Assembly: GCA_941918925.1 (NCBI GenBank)
Contig: OW799235.1
Span: 45,910,701 to 45,974,700 of the forward strand
DNA from: Phyto melanocephala
Lineage: Eukaryota; Arthropoda; Insecta; Diptera; Rhinophoridae
Reading direction: 5' to 3'
Length of the DNA: 64,000 nucleotides
In this document: piece by piece, positions 1 to 11,975 of the stretch
Layout: the number at the start of each line of letters is the position of its first letter
Numbering within the stretch: position 1 is the stretch's first letter
The notes under the pieces: model-generated
What the model saw: the letters and a program-made list of their open reading frames with translations, nothing else
The model's database searches: none
What the model was told of the DNA's origin: nothing
Translations under genes and position numbers: made by a program

Positions 1-595
1 CAGGTAAAAACTATAATTTGGTATATGTAACTTCCTAATACATTAAGCAAGGAAAAAAAAAATAAATTGTATTGGTTAATCCGCGAAAAGTTTTAATTTC
101 TCCAGTTTTTTCTCATTGGCATGTAAATATTCATGTAACAAAAAAATATTTTGATAGACATGATTTAAAGTAAGTAAATCTACTCTTTTTTTTCATATAA
201 ATAATTATGTTCTAAAAAGTAACAAACTGTTTTCCCGAATTTTCCTCTTTCTACCCTGTTATGAATGTGTTTAATTTGCCCTGTAATTAGGAATTATACA
301 CATTTTCCGGTATTTTTCTCTTTTTGGTACCTTTTTTGTTCCTCTAAAAGTTCGCAAATTTCACATAAATAACTGTCCATATTCTATTAGACAATAATAA
401 TTATCAAATTTTGTCCCATTAAATAATATTAGAATAGTTTCTTTTTTTAACCCCTTATACATACAAATTTAAAAAAGTACCAAAATCCTTATAATATTTT
501 TTCGCTTATTAACTAATACAGTTTAAACTTTTTTCTTAGTTTTATGTGTTTAGAAGTTACATAGGGTACCAATATAGTACCAAATTACAGTTTTT
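1..595. repeat. Non-coding TIR element (MITE-like)
   Basis: The two ends are inverted copies. Positions 5-45 (aaactataatttgg, then tatgtaacttc) match the reverse complement of about 541-593. No coding capacity is visible between them. Positions 285-440 recur in reverse complement at 41340-41510, next to another copy of the terminal motif at 41190, so this is a dispersed family. The left end may be cut by the window edge. No target-site duplication could be defined and the superfamily is unknown. Confidence 0.6.
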
Positions 596-1100
596 CCCCT
601 CAGGAGTTGAAAATTCAGAAAAAAAACCCAGACGCCTGTCATTAATTTTTTGTGAAAATTACAATACTTTTTCAAGTTAATTTGTATCATTTTTAGTTTA
701 GCAGATAAAGGGTTACCGATTTTATCCCCATAAAGAAGTGCGAATTTCCAAAAATCACTTGTTAGTGGAGCTATACATCGAAAGAGGAAGCGATTGTCCA
801 AATTTTATGTCTCTTGCTCTTTTCGCTTTGGCTGTGCGATGATGAATCAGTCAGTCAGTCACGTTATTATTTTATATATATGTATAGATTGCAACAAAAT
901 TTTTAAATATTTCGCTTACGTGGCTCCTATATTTTTATAATTTTTGAATTTTGCCGAAATAATAATAAAAAATAAACCCCTATATTTCTTATAAAATTTT
1001 AAATATTTTTCATACGTGGCTCGTTCTGAAAGTGTTTTAACTTTTATTGAAATAATAGAAACGCCCTATACTTTGAAAACATTTTTGGGATTTTTGCATA
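596..1100. repeat. AT-rich stretch with about three degenerate 80-110 bp tandem units
   Basis: From about 895 to 1100 a unit recurs about three times with the core aaatattt followed by ttacgtggctc or catacgtggctc, then aataatag-type AT runs. A short (agtc)n run lies at 850-862. I see no gene here. Confidence 0.45.
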
Positions 1101-1103
1101 CGT

Positions 1104-2660
1104 ATGATTACCTCAAGGGCGCATTCGATCTGCTTTCGTAAGTTGCAGCATTGTAACCTCTTACACCAGTTTTTTGGATTCACCTCACTTTCCTTGCAAG
1201 CGAAAACCTTGTCTTCACCGTTAATTTTACTGGATGAAGCATATTTTTTTTTTCACAAAAATGGCACTGGCAAAAGCTCGTGTTCGTGCTCCGACCGTAT
1301 GGTGGACTTTCAAACTTATTTTGATGGCCGCCCTATAGAAGATAATAACATTCATACCCTCGAAATCCACAAGGAAGAAATTGTACAGTACTAGAAAAGG
1401 CCGAGAAGTTTAAGGAGGAAGTCCCCCTTGGAAACTTTGTCTTCTTGTTTTTTCTCCATCTTTGAAATTTATAAGGAAAATCTGGAAAATCTGTCACAAA
1501 AGTCTCGAGATGTATCAGTTGCCACAATTTCGCATGTTCAACCTGACCCACTTCTCACATATCTGTACCTCCACATGACACTGAAGTATTTTATGGTAAC
1601 TACAAGTCATGGCTAACATTCCGCGATATGTTCACGGCCCTTAACGGAAACAACAAACGCCTCACACCCGTGGAAAAAATTTGTCACCTATTATAAAAGA
1701 CGCAGGGGGAAGCCCGTGATCTCCTTAAAACCTGCCCAATTACAAACGACGGCTTTGATATGGCTTGAAAAATCTCGTCCATCGCTATGAGAACAAAAGA
1801 GTTCTGGTTAATGCACAATTGAAGTCCCTTTTTAAATTTATCTCCGTTTTTAAAGGAAACTGGAACAATCGCATGCATTTTTGGATGATTATGTCTAATA
1901 ACTAATAAGAATCCCCAGGTTCGTCGATTATGATCACTTATATACTCTCAAGCTGCACGGTTTTTGTGATGCGTAGGAGAAGGCTTATGCAGCTGCGCTA
2001 TATACTCGTACTGAAAGTGAAGGTTTTATATCCACACACCTCTTGGTCGCCAAGACTAAAGTGGCCCGTTAAATTTGTCTCCTTATCCTATTTAGAATTG
2101 TGTGGAGCAGAATTATTGGTTACTATGATCGAATCTATTCAACCGCAACTCCCCTTGAGTGACTATAAACTTTTCTTATTGACAGATTGAACTATCGTCC
2201 TTGCTTGGTTGCAAAAATCCCCCAATAAATGGAAAACCTTTTTGTCGAAAACCGAATCTCCTTGATTGTAGAAAAGGTAGGTAGTGAGTCATGGGCTCAC
2301 GTCGCTTCAAAAGATAATCCCGCTGATATAGCATCCCGAGGTCTACCATACCTGGTGGCATGGGCCTCCTTGGTTTAAACTTCCACACGCAAAATGGCCA
2401 TCGCAACCTTCCATTTTTCTACAGATACTGAAGTTAGGATAATTTAAGTGCTTTTGACATCTATTGAATATGATAGTGCTACTGACGACCTTGTTGTTGT
2501 TAAACAAGATAACTTGTCTCCCAATCAATGGAGAATAGGGTGTATAGATAGAGTTCGCTATGGCCCAGATAACTGAGTTAGAGTCACCGATATACGTACC
2601 GCCAATAATATTGTAATTTGGCCTATCACTAAATTAGCTTTACTCCCATAATATTAAAGA
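1104..2660 (+). mobile_element. BEL/Pao LTR retrotransposon relic, internally deleted
   Basis: Three polyprotein pieces appear in the correct order on the plus strand. At 1620-1840 is a Gag piece of the DUF1759 type, with NNKRLTPVEK and ITNDGFDMA motifs. At 1930-2350 is a Pol piece with GFCDA, YLELCGAELL and KDNPADIASRG, which is the RNase H/tether region typical of BEL/Pao. At 2513-2655 is the integrase tail (SPNQWRIG, VRVTDIRTAN). Reverse transcriptase and the integrase core are missing. Reading frames change repeatedly and stops are frequent, so this is an old dead copy. No LTRs were recognised. Confidence 0.75.
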
Positions 2661-2708
2661 CTAGCTCAACTAACCACAATATTTTTCGTTTTCTTTGTCA
2701 TAGTCAAC

Positions 2709-3215
2709 ATGTCTCGTCGCCGTCAGCCTAATATTATGTCAACAGAATATGTAGCAAATGTCGTCAGGATCAGCCTTTACGCAAATGTCTCAAATTTAAA
2801 AAAAAATAACGTGTCTGAAACGTGTGACGTCGTAAAACGTTTTCATTATTGTATAACTGTCTGGCTCATTCCCATCAAATGCCAAAATGTTGTAGATTCG
2901 ACCGTTGTAAACAATGTGGATACCGACAGTATTCTCTCCTCCATTGTCATAAGCGTCTTTTTTCTTCCTCAAAATATGTTGCTAAACACGACAGTCGTTT
3001 ATTTAAGGAGACTGTGGAGCCGTATGCGGCATTCTCAATCCAGGCGCTGAAATAAGCAGTATAGCAAAACTTCTAATTGATTGTTATAAATTATCTGTCG
3101 AGACGGTTGGTAATGAAACATAGTGCAACGTAACATTTCGTTCCCGTTTTGATGATGAACCACTTACTCAGTAACTGCTAAGGTCAATAAGATTTGTCGC
3201 ATCATGTAGTGATCA
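2709..3215 (+). pseudogene. Zinc-knuckle plus retropepsin-like relic linked to BEL-type elements
   Basis: One frame begins at an ATG at 2709. A second frame carries a Cys/His-rich segment at 2850-2960 (CLAHSHQ, CRFDRCKQCGYR, LLHCHKR) like the small zinc-binding proteins found with dipteran BEL-type elements. Further on, around 3040-3210, a third frame reads GAEISSIAKLLID and then NVTFRSRFDDEPLTQ, similar to the aspartic-protease-like tail of such proteins. At least two frameshifts break it. It follows the integrase tail of the BEL relic by about 50 bp and probably belongs with it. I cannot name the protein. Confidence 0.5.
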
Positions 3216-3341
3216 GATTCCGTACACTACCTCTTACCCTAGGGGTTCCTAGAACTCCTCGCGGACCAAAGAAAAATAAGATAGGGCGGTTCCCAAATTA
3301 AACCAAAAATAAATAAAGATAAGAAAGAATTAAAAGTTACG

Positions 3342-4778
3342 GTGCAGAGCCTAATAAACTCAGTACCGGCGGCTAATGGTGGTGAGCAAGCAGGCCCCGA
3401 GTCGTCGTTATCAAATGACTGTAAGGAAACAATTTCGGAGGTGGGCAACTTGGCTTCCGTTATTGATAAAGCATCAAGAAGAATAGAGAACAAGGGATCG
3501 GATCCAAGGGTGAGCTTTAAGCATCCCCAGCCACACAAGACAGGCGAGGACTCCGGCACCTCTGACTCAAATATAGAAGATGCTGACACTACGGTGTTAT
3601 GCACAAAGGATACCTCTGAGGTAGACAAAATGGTTGAGGAATTAAGTGCAAGCATTGCCAAACTCACCACAAATAAAATAAGAACTCTCTCCGGAGCGCA
3701 GCAAAGGAAGATCGCCAAAAAGAAACAGGGAGAAAATAAGAAAGGTCAGCGGGATGTCCTTAAAGAGAAAGACTCATCTACACCCATTTCTACCGAAAAT
3801 GGTAAGAGAGTTCGATCTCCAGAGGAACAGAACACCGTTAGCAATACTAAAAAGAAAAAAAGTTACCAGCAAGGAAGTAAAACGGTTAACATTTTCCAAG
3901 TCCCGAAAGAAGACCCTCCGGCCAATCTGAAAGGAGAAAGAAATGAACCAATAGCTTCAACCTCCGAACAGGCGAAAGCGGTAGCTAAAAATACTGGTGA
4001 TGATGGAACAGCCAGAAAAAAAGTCCACTATCACGTAAAAGAAAGCCGGAAGAAAAATCGGCTAAGGAGCAAGCCACGTATGCGAAAGTGGCCAGAAGGA
4101 AGATGACAGAGGAGCTATGCTATGCTGTTATCGACTCCAATAGCGCATCGGGTAAAACTCCAATGGCACATCAGAAAGAATTAGAGAATGCCATAAATGA
4201 GAGGATTGTGCAGTATGTCCTGGAAGCAGATGATAATGCTCAACAAATCCATATAGAGAGCTGTAGGTCAGTCAGGGAAGTACTGTTTCTACAATTAGAA
4301 TCAGACACCTGCGCACATATTATGAAAGACCTAGTGGGAGGCATACCAGTCCCGTGGGAGGGTGGCAAACTTGCCATGGTTTATTTTTTCGTTAAAGGTT
4401 GGGGCAGCAAACTAGATAGCAAAGCCATGCTTAAAATCATTTGCAAGCAAAAAAAAGGTCAGGAAGTAGACAAATTGGGACATTTTCCATTGTGAGGAAA
4501 CTGACGATGGCACCCTAGTAGTAGTAGTAGGGGTGGATAAACCCTCGATGTCTTACCTCGAGGAGCAAAAGGGGAAGGTGTGCTTCGCGAGTACAACTAT
4601 TTTCTTCAAAGTTGGTAAGACGCCCATTGGTTGGACACATAATCCAACGGAGAAGAAAAATCCCGACGACGAAGCTAAGGAGGCTAAAGTAGATGAAGGC
4701 CACCCCGTGTCAATAATGAGGGAGGAGTTGGAGATCACTCAATCCCAAGAAGAATCTCTTTTAGCCGAACAACAATGA
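3342..4778 (+). pseudogene. LINE ORF1 (gag-like, DUF4780-type), frameshifted
   Basis: The first 254 codons from the ATG at 3342 are hydrophilic and lysine-rich, typical of LOA/R1-group ORF1 N-termini. The frame then shifts at about 4080 into a segment to 4495 (KMTEELCYAVID, IHIESCRSVREV, VPWEGGKL) and again to 4533-4778 (VGVDKPSMSYLEEQ). The latter part resembles the DUF4780 RNA-binding region of such ORF1 proteins. The start of ORF2 at 4775 overlaps the end by 4 bp (tgATGA), a likely re-initiation arrangement. No CCHC knuckle is visible. Confidence 0.65.
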
Positions 4779-7700
4779 TACTGCTCTTGCAGATCAATCT
4801 CCATCTGAGCAGAACGGCTACACAAGTTTTGATGAAAAATATAACTAAAGGTAAGATACACATAGTTCTCATACAGGAACCCTGGACTGTTAAAGACAGA
4901 GTCACTGGCTTGAATGAGTGTGATTACCAATTATTTTATGCTAAAACTGTGTCTCGACCCACAACATGTATACTTTGTCATAAGGGATTAAATTTTCCTT
5001 TTTCCCCAGATTTGTCTACAGCGGATGCCACTACCTTAATACATGGCTCACGCAATTTAATGTTGGCATCGGTGTACCAACCTTTTGATGCTCCGACATT
5101 ACCACCAACGTCGTATTTAAAAAGTATAATAACATCGGCAAGGAGAACAGGTAGGAATATTTTAATAGGCTGTGATGCGAACTCGCATCACAAGAGAGGA
5201 GACGCCCTATGGGTATTCCTAAATGCAAAAAACTTATTTACCCTTAACTCAGGTAATAAACCTACATTTATTAACAGAATTAGGGAAGAGGTAATTGATG
5301 TGACTATATGTTCAGAAAATTTGATAGATAAAATTTGCGATTGGCACGTATCTGATATGCACTCTTATTCGGACAATCGCTATATTTTTATGACCTTAAC
5401 TCATCCGCCACCGGAACCGGTGTCTTTTAGGAATACGGCCACAACAGACTGGCCAAATTTTAGGTTAAGTCTTCAACATAAACTCAAAACTTATCCGGAA
5501 CCGGATGTAAATCTGGACACGATAGATTCGATGGTGGGAAGACTGATTGCCGATTTTAAGGAAACATTTGAGGAGCATTGTCCGACCAAGGCGAACCCCA
5601 AGAGAAAAGCCCTAGATGACAGGTGCACTGATTAATCTCAGAAAACAAACCCGAAGGCTATTTAACAGAGCCTATCGAAAGAAACAATCAGTATACTGGG
5701 ACGATTACAGTGAAAAGGTCAGAATATACAACCAGGCAATAACAATCGCCAAACGCAGATCCTGGAGGCTTTTTTGCAATCAGGTGGACAGCGTGAATGA
5801 CGTTTCAATCGGAAACCCTCGTTGACTCGAACGGGAAAAGGTCGGAGACGATGGAGGAGACACTAGGAATACTGATAAAGGCACACTTCCAAACGGAAAT
5901 GGCGGATGACGGAGAAATTCCCCACCCCCATGATGGTAGTGCCTCGACGGACATAATTATAACCGCAAAGATGGTCAGAGAGGCGGTAAATAGTTTCTTG
6001 CCATATAAGGCACCAGGGCCGGACGGTATTTTTCCGGCTCTCCTACAAAGAAGCATTGACCTAATCGATATAAGGCTGGCGAACATTTTCACTACTTGCC
6101 TAAAATATGCGTATACCCCTGTGGAATGGAGGGAGGCGAGAGTCGTTTTCATACCTAAACCAGGGAAGCAAAATTACGCAAATCCTAAAGCTTATAGACC
6201 CATAAGCTTAACATCATTCTTATTGAAAACCATGGACCGTATCGTCCATGGAATAGTCAGAAGACGAATACCAGGCGATTCAATGAAATTCGGACAACAC
6301 ACCTATATCAAGGGCAGATCTACTGAGACTGCTCTTCAGGAAGTTTATTATATAGAAAGATCCTTCGACCTGGGTGTGTATACCATGGGCGTATTCATAG
6401 ACATAGAAGGAGCTTTCAATAATGTAATGACCTCGAGTCTTATCGGTTCCTTAGAAAACTTAGGGTTAAGCCATGTCTTAATTGCTTGGATTAGCAATAT
6501 GTTAAGGAACAGATGGATAAATTGTGAGGCAAATGGAGTGATAAGAAGGAACAAAGTATGGCGAGGAACCACGCAGGGAGGTATTTTATCTCCATTATTA
6601 TGGGTAACTACCATACATAGTCTACTGAGGATTCTATCGAACGAGGGATTCAAGCCTGTCTGCTACGCAGATGATGTTGCGATACTGATCAGGAGGACGA
6701 ATCCAAATTATAACAGGGCTCAATGTCAACCCGGAAAAGATTGAAATCTGTTTGTTTACGAGAAAGAGGAAGATACCGGTGCATAGCTATCCCATCTTTC
6801 GTAATAAGACAATTAAGATTGATAAGAAGGTCAAATATCTAGGAATAGTACTTAATTGGAGACTATCCTGGAAAGACCACATTAAATGTAAAGTGGAAAA
6901 AGCTCAAAGAATATGGGCCCTCTGCAGAAAAGTGATAGGCTCAAAGTGGGGCATAAGCCCAAGGATGACACATTGGCTATATACGAGTGTACTGCGGCCT
7001 ACAATTACGTATGCTTCGTTAGTGTGGTGGACATCCTTAGAGAAGAAGGTGAATATAAAACCTCTTCAAAAGATTCAGAGTCAGTGCTGCATTAGTATTT
7101 GCGGCGCCATGAGGACCACATCGACAATGGCCATTGAGAATATATTATCCATTTGGCCAATAGAGATACAGGTAAAATATGAAGCGGCCTTAGGTGCCAC
7201 AAGATTAATGGCAATAGATGAGTGGCTTATAAGAGAACATAAGACCAGACCAAAGAATAACGGATATCTTACCGATGGGAAATATTACGGAATTAACATG
7301 TGATAAAAACCCTGATGAGATATGAGAATACTAACTGAATCAGCAAAATACCGAAAGAGGGAGAATGAGATGAGATAATCAGGATAGGAAACACCCATGG
7401 AATCGATCTTTATACAGACGGTTCAAAGATTGTTGACCAAACTGGAATGGGCTTATAAGACATAGGCCGAAATAGAAGCAAATACTTCCATCTACCAGAT
7501 CACAACACTATTTTTCAGGCTGAGATCATGGCGATTACGGAAGGAATTAAATGGGTAAAGGAAACGAATAGCGAAACCCCGATTCGTATCTTTGCGGATA
7601 GCCAATCAGTGATTAAGAGATTGAGAAAGGAGGAAGTTGAATCCCGGAACGTTTTGCAATGCAAGAGTGAGATAAACTCATATACAAATTGTGAACATCT

Positions 7701-7987
7701 GGAGATAATATTAATACCAAGCCATCACGGGCTGATCGTAAACGAGAAAGCCGACAAATTATCCAAAATGGGAGCTCTTCTGAGTACTATAACTTTGGAT
7801 AATGCTAAACGATTTAAGGATGAACTTAAATGTTAGGCGATGGAGGAACATGTCAGAAAATTGCAATGCACTGATGTCGGTAAAGTGACAAAAACACTAT
7901 GGGGTGACCCAAATCTTGGGAAATCAAAAAAGATTCTGAAACTAAGTAGACCAACACTTAGGAAACTGATCAGTGTAATTACAGGTA
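4775..7987 (+). pseudogene. LINE ORF2: endonuclease, reverse transcriptase, RNase H; multiply broken
   Basis: Endonuclease, 4775-5635: LQINLHLSR, IQEPWT and GCDANSHH are present. The C-terminal catalytic SDH motif reads SDN, and the WGS segment is deleted. Reverse transcriptase, 5797-6744: APGPDGIFPALL, YRPISLTSF, DIEGAFNNV, TTQGGILSPLLW and YADDVAIL. A frameshift follows, shared with copy 2. The thumb region is 6752-7303. RNase H, 7398-7836: LYTDGSK, AEIMAI, ADSQSVIK, with a stop at 7456. At least four frameshifts or stops prevent expression of an intact polyprotein. Confidence 0.8.
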
Positions 7988-8388
7988 AGTCTGGAGGCGA
8001 TCTTCTTCAAAATCAGTCGGCCATGGAGCATTTTCCGCGACTAATTTTTCTTCAAAACTATTTCGAATATCATTTTGCTTTTCAGTTTGACGTAGTCCTT
8101 TATATACATTTGCAACTTCAGTTTCATTAGCAGTTTTCGTTTCACTTTCAATAGCACTAGTGTCTAAAGACGGAACTGCATGGGATTTTAAAATTTGTGC
8201 ACGCGGTTTGCTAAATTCCATTCATAATGCCTTAGTAATGTACTGCAAGAATTAATTTTATGTTAACTTACCCATTTCAAGTTTCTTTCAAAATCTTCTT
8301 GCTTGAAATGTAAAGCACAATTTTTTTCTTTATCCACATTTACAGGCTTCACTCGTTTGCAAAATATTACCCATAACTTCCTTCGAGC
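7980..8388 (-). pseudogene. THAP-domain protein relic
   Basis: Read leftwards from 8388, the frame gives ARRKLWVIFCKRVKPVNV, then KEKNCALHFKQEDFE and RNLKW, which is the second half of a THAP zinc finger (C...C-x-LHF). A gtaag donor-like site follows at 8271. About 50 bp further, from 8221 to 7980, comes ILKSHAVPSL, the AVPxx motif that closes THAP domains, and then an acidic tail. No AG acceptor keeps frame across the gap and a TGA precedes the second block, so it looks dead. The N-terminal Cys pair was not found. THAP proteins include P-element-type transposases and host factors; I cannot choose between them. Confidence 0.55.
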
Positions 8389-9117
8389 TTAATCTTTTGG
8401 AAAATTGTAAAATGATACAGCCTTTTAAAAACAAAAACGTTTCATTAAATATACGCAAATTATTAGTTTTTAATATAATTTCTTACTTGTTCTTTTGCTG
8501 TTACTTTGCTTGCATTTGCCCACTGCACATTTCATATTTGCTCTCTTTCTTTTCTTTTCACTTTATTTTGTTTTCTATTTTTATTAGTTTTGCAGCTTTC
8601 AAATAACCAAATTTAAACACTTTTTATATAATTTTAATATTATTTTTATGTATTTATTATAAAATATGTCACGAAATTCGTTGTTTATTAAACACCGATG
8701 TAATACTTTTTTTTTAGAACTCTGAGTAAATTAATTACAGGGCTGCCAACTATTACAAAATACATAAATTTTTTGTAAGAAATTATAAATTTCACATATG
8801 ATACAGACTTGATAACCTTTACGTCATCTAACGGTAAATCATGCGCAAGGCGTAATCTTTATTCAATCATTCTTGGCACCGTATGTGATCATGGTGAATT
8901 GTTTTGTTCATATCAAAATCATTCTTCAAAGTAAAATCAGAGTGTACACACTATTAAATAAAGAAAACTTTCAAAATATATTTATATATACATATACATA
9001 TTAAGATATATTAATATAAAAAATTGCTATTGTGAATCTTTTGTGAAGTGTATTTTAAGAAGAGAAGAAAAAAGGCAAAAATAAACAGAAAAAAAGTAAC
9101 ATTAATAATAAAAATTT
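8389..9117. other. AT-rich stretch, no gene seen
   Basis: Only short chance ORFs and homopolymer runs occur here. I recognise no repeat, exon or RNA gene. An ATG at 8892 on the minus strand could be a remnant of the THAP N-terminus but stops after nine codons. Confidence 0.4.
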
Positions 9118-9290
9118 AACTGTCTCTATTTTTCCGCTTAATTTTAACATAAAATTTAAATTTTTCTAGCCCTAGGATAATTTATAGACACAGTTGTTAC
9201 TATTTATAGATTCGATATGCGTCTAGAGATATTCACGAAAATGTTTGAACAAACTGGTCACTTATCAGAAAAGTTATAGGAAAATATTAA
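9118..9290. repeat. Dispersed repeat shared with 59400-59545
   Basis: The block tttttccgctt, ccctaggataatttatagacaca, gagatattc and ggtcacttatcag-aaagttatagg matches 59400-59545 in the same orientation with moderate divergence. It is non-coding and its nature is unknown. Confidence 0.5.
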
Positions 9291-9413
9291 AAAAATATAT
9301 AATACTTTCTTCTTATCGCTCGTAACATTAAATTGATTTCGACATGCATAAGCAAGTTGTGGGTAAAATCGATGAATAGTTTACAAAACGTCGAGTTATC
9401 AGGAAAATGTGCC

Positions 9414-9764
9414 TTACATAGGACTCTTTTCGTAATTGATGATAAATGTACCTTCCGATAAGAATACATTTTGAATTTGAAATCCAAGATTCAAAGGCGA
9501 TTTCGATGGATTTTGTATTCCTCTCTTAATAGCATCGATAAATCGATACTCATAGGCTATTACACTAACAGCTTTATCCCATTTGGAGAAGCTGTGAAGT
9601 ATGTCTTCATGGTGAATGAACAAATAAAAAAATTCCACCAAACTGGGCCACAAGGAGTTTTTTATGAGTTGGTCAGCGTCGCAGCCACGGGAGCACAAAT
9701 CAGCGAAATTGAGATAAAATTCAATGTTCTATCTGTAATTTATAGTACTGTGTTACGCATTTAG
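9414..9764. other. Stretch open on both strands, unassigned
   Basis: A 97-codon plus-strand frame (9471-9764) and a 94-codon minus-strand frame (9698-9414) overlap. Neither shows a motif that I recognise, and no splice structure joins them to the phosphatase exons. This could be chance or an old element. Confidence 0.25.
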
Positions 9765-9869
9765 TGCTATCTCGGCGGTATACAGGCGGAGTATGCGACA
9801 TAAATTAATTTGGTTCAAATGAAACCTAAAATTATTACAAATACTGATGCCTCTCATTAAGAGAATTTA

Positions 9870-11023
9870 AAGGGTGGTTAAATTTTAAGGGCCGATGTTG
9901 AATTGGAACCGCACCTAAACGTCAAGTTTTTTTCGCATTTCATTTGACATTTATCAATTTCAGACTAACTCAATTTGAACCATGGAAAGATACACAATCA
10001 AGCAACGCGTTAAAGTTATTCAGGCTTATTATGAAAATGGGCGTTCAAATTAAAAAACATATCGTGCATAATTTTTTTTTGTCAATTTAATCGTCAAAAT
10101 GTGCGTACAATCAGAAAACTCGTGCAAAAATTTGAGCAAACCGGGTCTGTAGGAGATGTGAAAATACCAGTGCATGCTCGTACAGCTCGTACTGCAAAAA
10201 ATATTGCTGCTGTTCGCGATAGTGTGGCTGAGGGGCTGTCCATCTCAACTGGTCGTCGTGCCCAACAATTGCACCTCTCACGCCCGTTGATAAACATTAT
10301 GCATAAAGATTTACATTAACACAGAACTAAAGCTTCTTGACCATTCCAAACGACGTCAGTGGCAAGAAATGGCAACCGTGGATGATCACATTTTCACCTC
10401 AGTGGATTCGTCAATAAGCAGAACTGCCGCATTTGGGCGAATGATAATCCAGGGTGATTATCAAAAAATTAATGCACCCGCAAAAAGTGACTGTTTGGTG
10501 CGGTTTATGGGCTGGCGGCATCATCGGGCAGTATTTTTTCCAAAATTAGTGTTCGCTATCGTAAGATGATAACAAAATTTTTATGGAAGAAATGGATGCG
10601 GACGATATGTGGTTTCAACAGGACGGTGCCACTTGTCACACAGCTAACGAAACAATGGCTCTTTTGTGCGACAGATTCAATGGCTGCCAAGATCATGTTA
10701 TTTGACACCGTTGGACTTCTGTTTTTGGGGTTATTTAAAAGAAAAGGTATACGTCGATAAGCCAGCAACAATTCAAGAGCTAATCGATGGAGGATGACAC
10801 ATTAACGGCATAGAACCTCAATTATGCCTCAAAGTCATCGAAGATTTGGACCATCGGATTGAGGTGTGCCGTCGAAGTCGCGGCGGACATTTGGCCGATA
10901 TTTTGTTCCATACATAATTGAACCATACCAATATTATCATAATAAAAATAAATGACAATAATTTCCTAAATAATTTGTGTTTTATGCAAAATCAACATCG
11001 GCCCTTAAAATTCAACCACCCTT
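9870..11023 (+). mobile_element. Tc1/mariner-type element, subfamily A copy 1 (degenerate)
   Basis: Terminal inverted repeats start AAGGGTGGTT and continue aattttaagggccgatg on both sides, flanked by TA duplications (9868-9869 and 11024-11025). The transposase starts at about 9982 (MERYTIKQRVKVIQAYYE). It then shows the helix-turn-helix block at 10100-10315 (VRTIRKLVQKFEQTGSVGD, TAKNIAAVRDSVAE) and pieces of the DDE domain to 10917 (DEWIRQ-type block destroyed, RGGHLADILFHT at the end). Several frameshifts and stops make it a pseudogene. An internally deleted sibling with the same ends lies at 34381-34971. Confidence 0.85.
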
Positions 11024-11168
11024 TATAATAGTAAATAAAAATAATAAAATGTCAATTACTAAGTTCTTCATAAATTGTCAAAAGTGTAATTATGATTATA
11101 TCAATTCCTAAAACGAATAACTTTATATTTTTTATGTATTATTTTTGCATATTTTACTTTATACTTAC

Positions 11169-11304
11169 ATAAGTGTCGATAAGCCCTGGCCTTTGTGATC
11201 TAATTTTTCTAGTTGTTGTGCAAATATCGACGCATCTTTCGGTCCTTAACTGTTGTACCAGAATACACATAGCAACAAATATGGAACTACGATCTGTACC
11301 AAAA
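11169..11304 (-). CDS. Ptp69D: Receptor tyrosine phosphatase D2, exon with P-loop arginine
   Basis: A 136-bp exon in phase 2. A polypyrimidine tract and CAG precede 11304; GTAAGT follows 11169. With the last two bases of the upstream exon it completes the active-site loop as Cys-Ser-Phe-Gly-Thr-Asp-Arg, which keeps the HCx5R pattern. It continues SSIFVAMCILVQQLRTE and VDICTTTRK, then RSQRPGLIDTY, the helices that follow the P-loop in RPTP domains. It stops just before the expected Q-loop (QYEF). The exon carrying that motif was not found in 1-11168. Assignment to Ptp69D rests on remembered similarity of its D2 domain; the receptor-PTP family call is firm. It is a transmembrane neuronal phosphatase whose D2 is a regulatory cytoplasmic domain. 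Confidence 0.85.
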
Positions 11305-11382
11305 CTGAAAAATAAAAAAAAAATATTTAAATTAATATAAAATATCAATTAATACGGGTCATATCTAGTAATTAAAAATGTA

Positions 11383-11600
11383 CCCACTTTAACCCTCTCA
11401 ATATTAGTAGTATCCAAAGAAAGGAATTCACCAGAAGAATAAAGTTAACCATGAAAAATCTAAGTTAGTAATCATTAACCTCTACAATATGGGTATTCAG
11501 TAAAGGGCTTAACAAGAATACAGCAAACTATGAAAAATTTAAAATCCAAGATGGCTTCCTAAACAAAATGGCAGACAATTTGTTGTGCTTTCCATGCAAA
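11383..11600. repeat. Degenerate 'caatatgggtat' tandem repeat
   Basis: About two units share caatatgggtatc, aaagggctt-ac and accaagatggc-like blocks. The same unit is repeated at 60750-61000. No coding function is visible. Between 11601 and 11975 I see only AT-rich DNA. Confidence 0.45.
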
Positions 11601-11975
11601 ATTTAATGACCATAGTTAGCCAAAGCTTAAAATTCAGTTGTAATTGTGAGCGAGGTACCCAGCAAACAAGTACACAAGCGCACAGTGTATCAAGCAGACG
11701 GCCAAAACTCATTTTTTTTAATGGTCACCGATTAAAAAATGTTACAGTTCATTCGAATGTAGACACTAGTGTACCTCGTGAACCAAAAAATTAAAACTTT
11801 ATTTCACATATATTACAGAGAACAGGGTGATTCAAAATAGACATTCTTAGCATTTTGCTAAAATGGGAAATTTTGTAGAAGATTTTAATTTTTAAACTTC
11901 TATAACTTTTTGCTTTTTAAAGATTTTCAAACGAAATAAATTTTGTATAATTTTGTAATTTGTTAGCTATAAGTA

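Larger units (their letters stand above)
3240..7987 (+). mobile_element. LOA-like non-LTR retrotransposon, family 1 copy 1
   Basis: A two-ORF LINE with the LOA order: ORF1, then apurinic endonuclease, reverse transcriptase and RNase H. A second copy at 23428-27850 is closely similar (roughly 95% by eye in RT). Relative to copy 2, this copy lacks about 30 bp at 5191 (removing the endonuclease WGS motif), about 34 bp at 5807 and about 38 bp at 6711. Homology to copy 2 stops abruptly at about 7987, inside ORF2 upstream of the C-terminal Cys/His motif, where a THAP relic begins. Loss of the 3' end is unusual for a LINE and points to a later deletion or rearrangement. Confidence 0.85.

Noticed and set aside
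8880..8892. ATG on the minus strand as the THAP N-terminus
   Set aside because: The frame stops after nine codons and the required Cys pair is not visible.
9414..9764. Overlapping open frames as a host exon
   Set aside because: Both strands are open, no motif is recognised and no splice sites fit.
1..11168. The missing last phosphatase exon (Q-loop, QYEF-type)
   Set aside because: I searched the minus strand for it by eye and found no frame with acceptor and motif; it is probably beyond the left edge.
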